A stretch of 7,296 bases of DNA from Nitrospinae bacterium RIFCSPLOWO2_12_FULL_45_22 (lineage in GTDB: Bacteria; 2-12-FULL-45-22): the NCBI GenBank assembly GCA_001803565.1, contig MHDQ01000106.1, positions 1 through 7,296 on the forward strand. The letters run 5' to 3'. The translations under genes and the position numbers were made by a program. Shown here piece by piece: positions 5,154 through 7,296 of this stretch. How positions within the stretch are numbered: position 1 is the first letter of the stretch; each line of letters begins with the position of its first letter. The notes under the pieces are model-generated. The model was not told the origin of the DNA, did not search any database, and saw only the letters and a list, made by a program, of their open reading frames with translations.

Positions 5154-5948
5154 ATGGTTATACAGGAAGGGCAGAAGCTGCCTATATCGGTTTGTCTTAT
5201 AACCTATAACGAAGAGAAGAACCTACCTGAGTGCCTGGATAGTGTCAACTGGGCGGATGAGGTAGTAATTGTTGATTCTTTCAGCACCGATAATACCCTG
5301 GAGATTGCCGGACAATATGGCTCTAGGGTTATTCAGCAACCCCTGGGTAGTTTTGCGGAACAAAAAAATACTGCGGTAAGAAATGCCTCTAACGAGTGGG
5401 TATTGTGCCTGGATGCCGATGAGCGGGTCTCACCCCAGCTTGCCCAGGAGATAAAGGAAGAGTTTAGTACCGGCCCCATCGAATGGGACGGATACTATAT
5501 CAATCGCCATACCTTTTATCTGGGCCGCTGGATAAATCATGGTGGTTGGTACCCGAGCTACAAACTGATCCTGTTCAAAAAGGATAAAGGGGCCTGGGGG
5601 AGTATAGATTTACATACCAGGGTCTTTCTGGAAGGTCGCACCACGCAGCTTAAGGGTGACCTGTGGCACTTTACCTACCGAAACATTTCCCATCAGTTAA
5701 GGACCGTAGATAACTTCTCCCGCATAGTAGCTCAGCAATGGCAAAGGGAAGGGAAGAGATTAAAAGGATGGTCCCTTGCTATCCGTCCCCTGACCAAATT
5801 TATCGAAACTTATGTGTATAAAAGAGGCTATAAAGACGGCATACCGGGCTTAATTATTGCTATAACATCTTCTTTCTATGTATTCCTGAAATATGCCAAA
5901 TATTGGGAAATGTTAAATATAGATGAAGATAGCCCTGGTAATAGATAA
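5154..5948 (+). CDS. GT2 family glycosyltransferase, WaaE/KdtX-like lipopolysaccharide-core type
   Basis: A GT-A fold glycosyltransferase that moves a sugar from a nucleotide donor to a lipopolysaccharide or other envelope glycan at the inner membrane's cytoplasmic face. The family start ISVCLITYNEEKNLPECL is followed by EVVIVDSFSTDNT, then FAEQKNTAV, and the metal-binding LDADE. A downstream acceptor-side segment includes WYPSYKLILFKK. The C-terminal 30 or so residues (GIPGLIIAITSSFYVFLKYA) are hydrophobic and probably associate with the membrane. The WaaE-like pattern (SVNWADEVVIVDSFS) is good. A GTG at 5121 in the same frame would add 11 residues (275 in total) but has no ribosome site. 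ATG 5154, giving 264 residues, has a weak GGGA 6 bases upstream and begins just before the conserved domain, so I prefer it. The gene overlaps the next by 26 bases, indicating translational coupling. I found no convincing promoter in front. Confidence 0.87.
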   Translation: MVIQEGQKLPISVCLITYNEEKNLPECLDSVNWADEVVIVDSFSTDNTLEIAGQYGSRVIQQPLGSFAEQKNTAVRNASNEWVLCLDADERVSPQLAQEIKEEFSTGPIEWDGYYINRHTFYLGRWINHGGWYPSYKLILFKKDKGAWGSIDLHTRVFLEGRTTQLKGDLWHFTYRNISHQLRTVDNFSRIVAQQWQREGKRLKGWSLAIRPLTKFIETYVYKRGYKDGIPGLIIAITSSFYVFLKYAKYWEMLNIDEDSPGNR

Positions 5949-6921
5949 CTTCTCCCCGGCTAAAGGTGGTGGGGAGGGTTATGCAGCCCATTTTGCTAGA
6001 GAGTTGGCCCAACATGGTCATGAGGTTCATATCTTCACCTACGCCTGGGATACCTCACTTACTCCCTTGCCCTTAACCTTCCATCGAGTGCCGACTTTTA
6101 AAGGATTGGAGTTATTTCGGGTGCTCTCTTTCGGCTACTATTGCCAGAAGATGCTGAGGGAGCACAGCTTCGATATTATTCAAGGGTTTGGTAAGAGTTG
6201 TTGGCGCATGGATGTATATCGCCCTGGGGGTGGTGTACATCGGGCATATCTCCAACAAAACCTGCTTTCGCTAGAAAACCCTTATTACCGCTACTACCGG
6301 CGAATATTAAGGGCTGCCTCCCTGAAAGATTTAGTCTTTTTGGCTATCGAGAGGTACCAATATCGTCAAGAGAGTATTAAACGGATTATAGTGAACTCTG
6401 GGTTAGTTAAAAGCCATGTTGAAGGGTTCTACCGGTGCCCCGCCGAACGCATCCGGGTGGTCTTTAATGGGGTAGATTTAGAAAGATTTCACCCTATACC
6501 TAAACAACGACCTGAAGTAGCTCAACGTAAGGAAGTGGTACTCCTCTTTGTGGCGAACAATTTCCGGCTCAAAGGGCTTCCTTGCCTGATTAAGGCCCTG
6601 GGAACATTGGCAAAAGCAAGACCCACATTAAACTTCAAGCTCCTTATTGCTGGCCGGGGCAAAAAGGATCTTTATCTGAAACAGGCCAGGAGAGCGGGTT
6701 GTGTTGATAAGATGCTATTCTTAGGGCAGGTAGAGGATATGCCTCAGTTATACCATTCTGCCGATATCCTGATCCATCCCACCTTTTATGACCCAGCGCT
6801 AATGTCTGCTGGGAGGCAGCCGCCAGTGGCTTACCTATTATTACTACCATATATAACGGCTTTAGTGAGCTTATGGCTGATGGCCTGGAAGATTATATAT
6901 TGCCTGATCCGCGTGATATAA
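5923..6921 (+). CDS. GT4 family glycosyltransferase, WaaG-like, frameshifted near its C-terminus
   Basis: A GT-B fold glycosyltransferase of the lipopolysaccharide-core glucosyltransferase type. Recognisable parts: N-terminal KIALVIDNFSPAKGGGEGYA with the glycine-rich acceptor-side loop, DVYRPGGGVHRAYLQ (97-111), IIVNSGLVKSHV (155-166), FNGVDLERFH (181-190), NNFRLKGLP (212-220), LLIAGRGK (240-247) and LFLGQVEDMPQLYHSADILI (265-284). Up to residue 291 (HPTFYDP, 285-291) the frame is normal. From 6796 on, the frame as written gives an unrelated 41-residue tail. The proper donor-binding E-x7-E region and C-terminus lie in another frame (6798-7073). Restoring one base gives about 383 residues, normal for the family. 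The protein as encoded would lack much of the nucleotide-sugar site and is probably inactive, unless the deletion is a sequencing error. It starts 26 bases inside the GT2 gene. Confidence 0.85.
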   Translation: MKIALVIDNFSPAKGGGEGYAAHFARELAQHGHEVHIFTYAWDTSLTPLPLTFHRVPTFKGLELFRVLSFGYYCQKMLREHSFDIIQGFGKSCWRMDVYRPGGGVHRAYLQQNLLSLENPYYRYYRRILRAASLKDLVFLAIERYQYRQESIKRIIVNSGLVKSHVEGFYRCPAERIRVVFNGVDLERFHPIPKQRPEVAQRKEVVLLFVANNFRLKGLPCLIKALGTLAKARPTLNFKLLIAGRGKKDLYLKQARRAGCVDKMLFLGQVEDMPQLYHSADILIHPTFYDPALMSAGRQPPVAYLLLLPYITALVSLWLMAWKIIYCLIRVI

Positions 6922-7073
6922 ACCGCTTTAAAGATACCATCTGTAGCCTGCTGGAGCCGGCAGTAAGGAAAGTAGTAAGCGAAAAAGTCCGGGCATTAGC
7001 AGAAAAATATCCCTTTGAGTACAACTATCAGAAAGTAATTCAGATTTATCAAGAAGTCCTTCAAATTAGTTAG
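6798..7073 (+). pseudogene. Displaced C-terminal part of the GT4 glycosyltransferase
   Basis: This frame reads ANVCWEAAASGLPIITTIYN, then GFSELMADGLEDYILPDPRD, and ends KVIQIYQEVLQIS. It is the expected continuation of HPTFYDP in WaaG-like enzymes, where the family reads D-P-C-(A/S)-N-V-C-L-E-A. Only GC (6796-6797) remains where a TGC Cys codon is expected, so one T was lost between 6795 and 6796. With the base restored, Asp290 and Glu298 form the E-x7-E-type donor-binding pair. An internal ATG (6873) lies in this frame but has no ribosome site, so independent translation is unlikely. The frame stays open and well conserved after the shift, which means the break is recent or artefactual. Confidence 0.85.
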
Positions 7074-7195
7074 GACGCAGATTTTCGCAGATTCACGCAG
7101 ATATTTTAGTGAGCAGTAAGCAGTAAGCCGTTAACTCCTCACGGCTTACTGCTCACTTTATTTAAAATCTTGAAAATCTGCGTTCATCTGCGTCC
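7073..7195. mobile_element. 123-bp MITE-like inverted-repeat element with 10-bp phased CGCAGAT motifs
   Basis: The ends are perfect 10-bp inverted repeats, GGACGCAGAT (7073-7082) and ATCTGCGTCC (7186-7195). CGCAGAT repeats exactly every 10 bp on the left (7076, 7086, 7096), and its complement ATCTGCG repeats at 10-bp spacing on the right (7176, 7186). The centre is a hairpin: GTGAGCAGTAAGC plus a tandem AGTAAGC copy (7109-7131) against ACGGCTTACTGCTCAC (7141-7156), leaving a 7-nt bulge. No coding capacity. It begins on the last base of the GT4 stop codon and ends about 25 bp from the convergent gene. It resembles dispersed repeats in environmental genomes; no target duplication is seen. Confidence 0.7.
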
Positions 7196-7198
7196 AAA

Positions 7199-7211
7199 AA
7201 GGAAAATCCTT
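7199..7211 (-). terminator. Weak candidate terminator of the minus-strand acyl-CoA dehydrogenase
   Basis: Read on the minus strand, AAGGA and TCCTT form a 5-bp stem with a 3-nt loop followed by three further T residues, 8 bases after the stop codon. The stem is short and AT-rich, so activity is doubtful. Confidence 0.3.
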
Positions 7212-7219
7212 ACTCTTCA

Positions 7220-7296
7220 CTAGGGGCGCAATATATTGCGCGCGACAATCACCCGTTGGATCTGATTTGTTCCATCAATGATCTGGGTAGATTTGG
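7220..7296 (-). CDS. Acyl-CoA dehydrogenase, C-terminal end only (runs off the window)
   Basis: The minus strand encodes 24 residues, KSTQIIDGTNQIQRVIVARN then ILRP, ending in TAG (7222-7220). The (Y/I)-x-G-T-N-x-I-Q-R-x-x-(I/V)-A-R pattern is the hallmark C-terminal helix of acyl-CoA dehydrogenases, flavoproteins that introduce the first double bond in acyl-CoA oxidation. The Gly-Thr-Asn segment contacts the FAD of a neighbouring subunit. The rest lies beyond the right edge, so substrate and length are unknown. It converges on the glycosyltransferase genes. Confidence 0.83.
   Translation of the reverse strand, partial: KSTQIIDGTNQIQRVIVARNILRP

Noticed and set aside
6790-6810. Programmed ribosomal frameshift in the GT4 gene
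   Set aside because: No slippery heptamer, stimulatory hairpin or upstream Shine-Dalgarno-like signal is present at the shift; a simple deletion explains it better.
7226-7241. Perfect 16-bp palindrome GCGCAATATATTGCGC
   Set aside because: It lies inside the acyl-CoA dehydrogenase coding end and encodes the normal family residues Ala-Arg-Asn-Ile-Leu-Arg; most likely coincidence rather than an operator.

Overview
The window looks like a piece of chromosome from an uncultivated, Gram-negative, probably anaerobic bacterium. A Desulfobacterota-like (deltaproteobacterial) origin is my best inference, not a demonstrated assignment. The reasons are lipopolysaccharide-core type glycosyltransferases, acyl-CoA metabolism genes (thiolase, DUF35 protein, acyl-CoA dehydrogenase), a ferredoxin domain fused to a patatin lipase, and three different small inverted-repeat elements between genes. 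No rRNA, tRNA or CRISPR array was seen.

Layout. Positions 19-2196 hold a tight two-gene operon: a thiolase/lipid-transfer-type protein, then a Zn-ribbon/OB-fold DUF35 protein carrying a C-terminal SCP2-like domain. After it comes a short decayed reading frame (2205 to about 2314) that resembles the start of an acyl-CoA/acetoacetyl-CoA ligase. A compact 59-bp inverted-repeat element (2315-2373) cuts it off. Positions 2449-3522 encode a patatin-like hydrolase with a C-terminal cysteine-rich ferredoxin domain.

The 3523-3854 intergenic region is the most structured part of the window. It has a near-consensus promoter (TTGCCA, 17 bp, TATGAT). Next is a leader in which three short strands pair in mutually exclusive ways, ending in an intrinsic terminator. 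Then comes a 123-bp non-coding element with 12-bp GTAA-type terminal repeats flanked by an 8-bp duplication. The duplicated 8 bp is the Shine-Dalgarno of the next gene, a nitronate monooxygenase/FabK-like flavoprotein (3855-4805).

Directly after that gene, with no spacer, is the C-terminal remnant of a tyrosine recombinase (4806-4946). A 47-codon ORF with an almost perfect Shine-Dalgarno follows, overlying a small cluster of TATCCGA repeats built like a tyrosine-recombinase crossover site. Positions 5154-7073 encode two overlapping lipopolysaccharide-type glycosyltransferases, a GT2 (WaaE-like) and a GT4 (WaaG-like). The GT4 is broken by a one-base deletion near 6796. A third inverted-repeat element (7073-7195) begins on the last base of its stop codon. 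The right edge holds the C-terminus of an acyl-CoA dehydrogenase on the minus strand.

How the genes fit together. The left half and the right edge fit CoA-thioester, lipid or steroid-like breakdown: thiolase or aldolase with its DUF35 partner, lipase, enoyl-reductase-like flavoprotein and acyl-CoA dehydrogenase. The right-centre block is envelope glycan synthesis, separated from the catabolic genes by recombinase debris. The region therefore appears to have been pieced together by recombination and small-element insertion.
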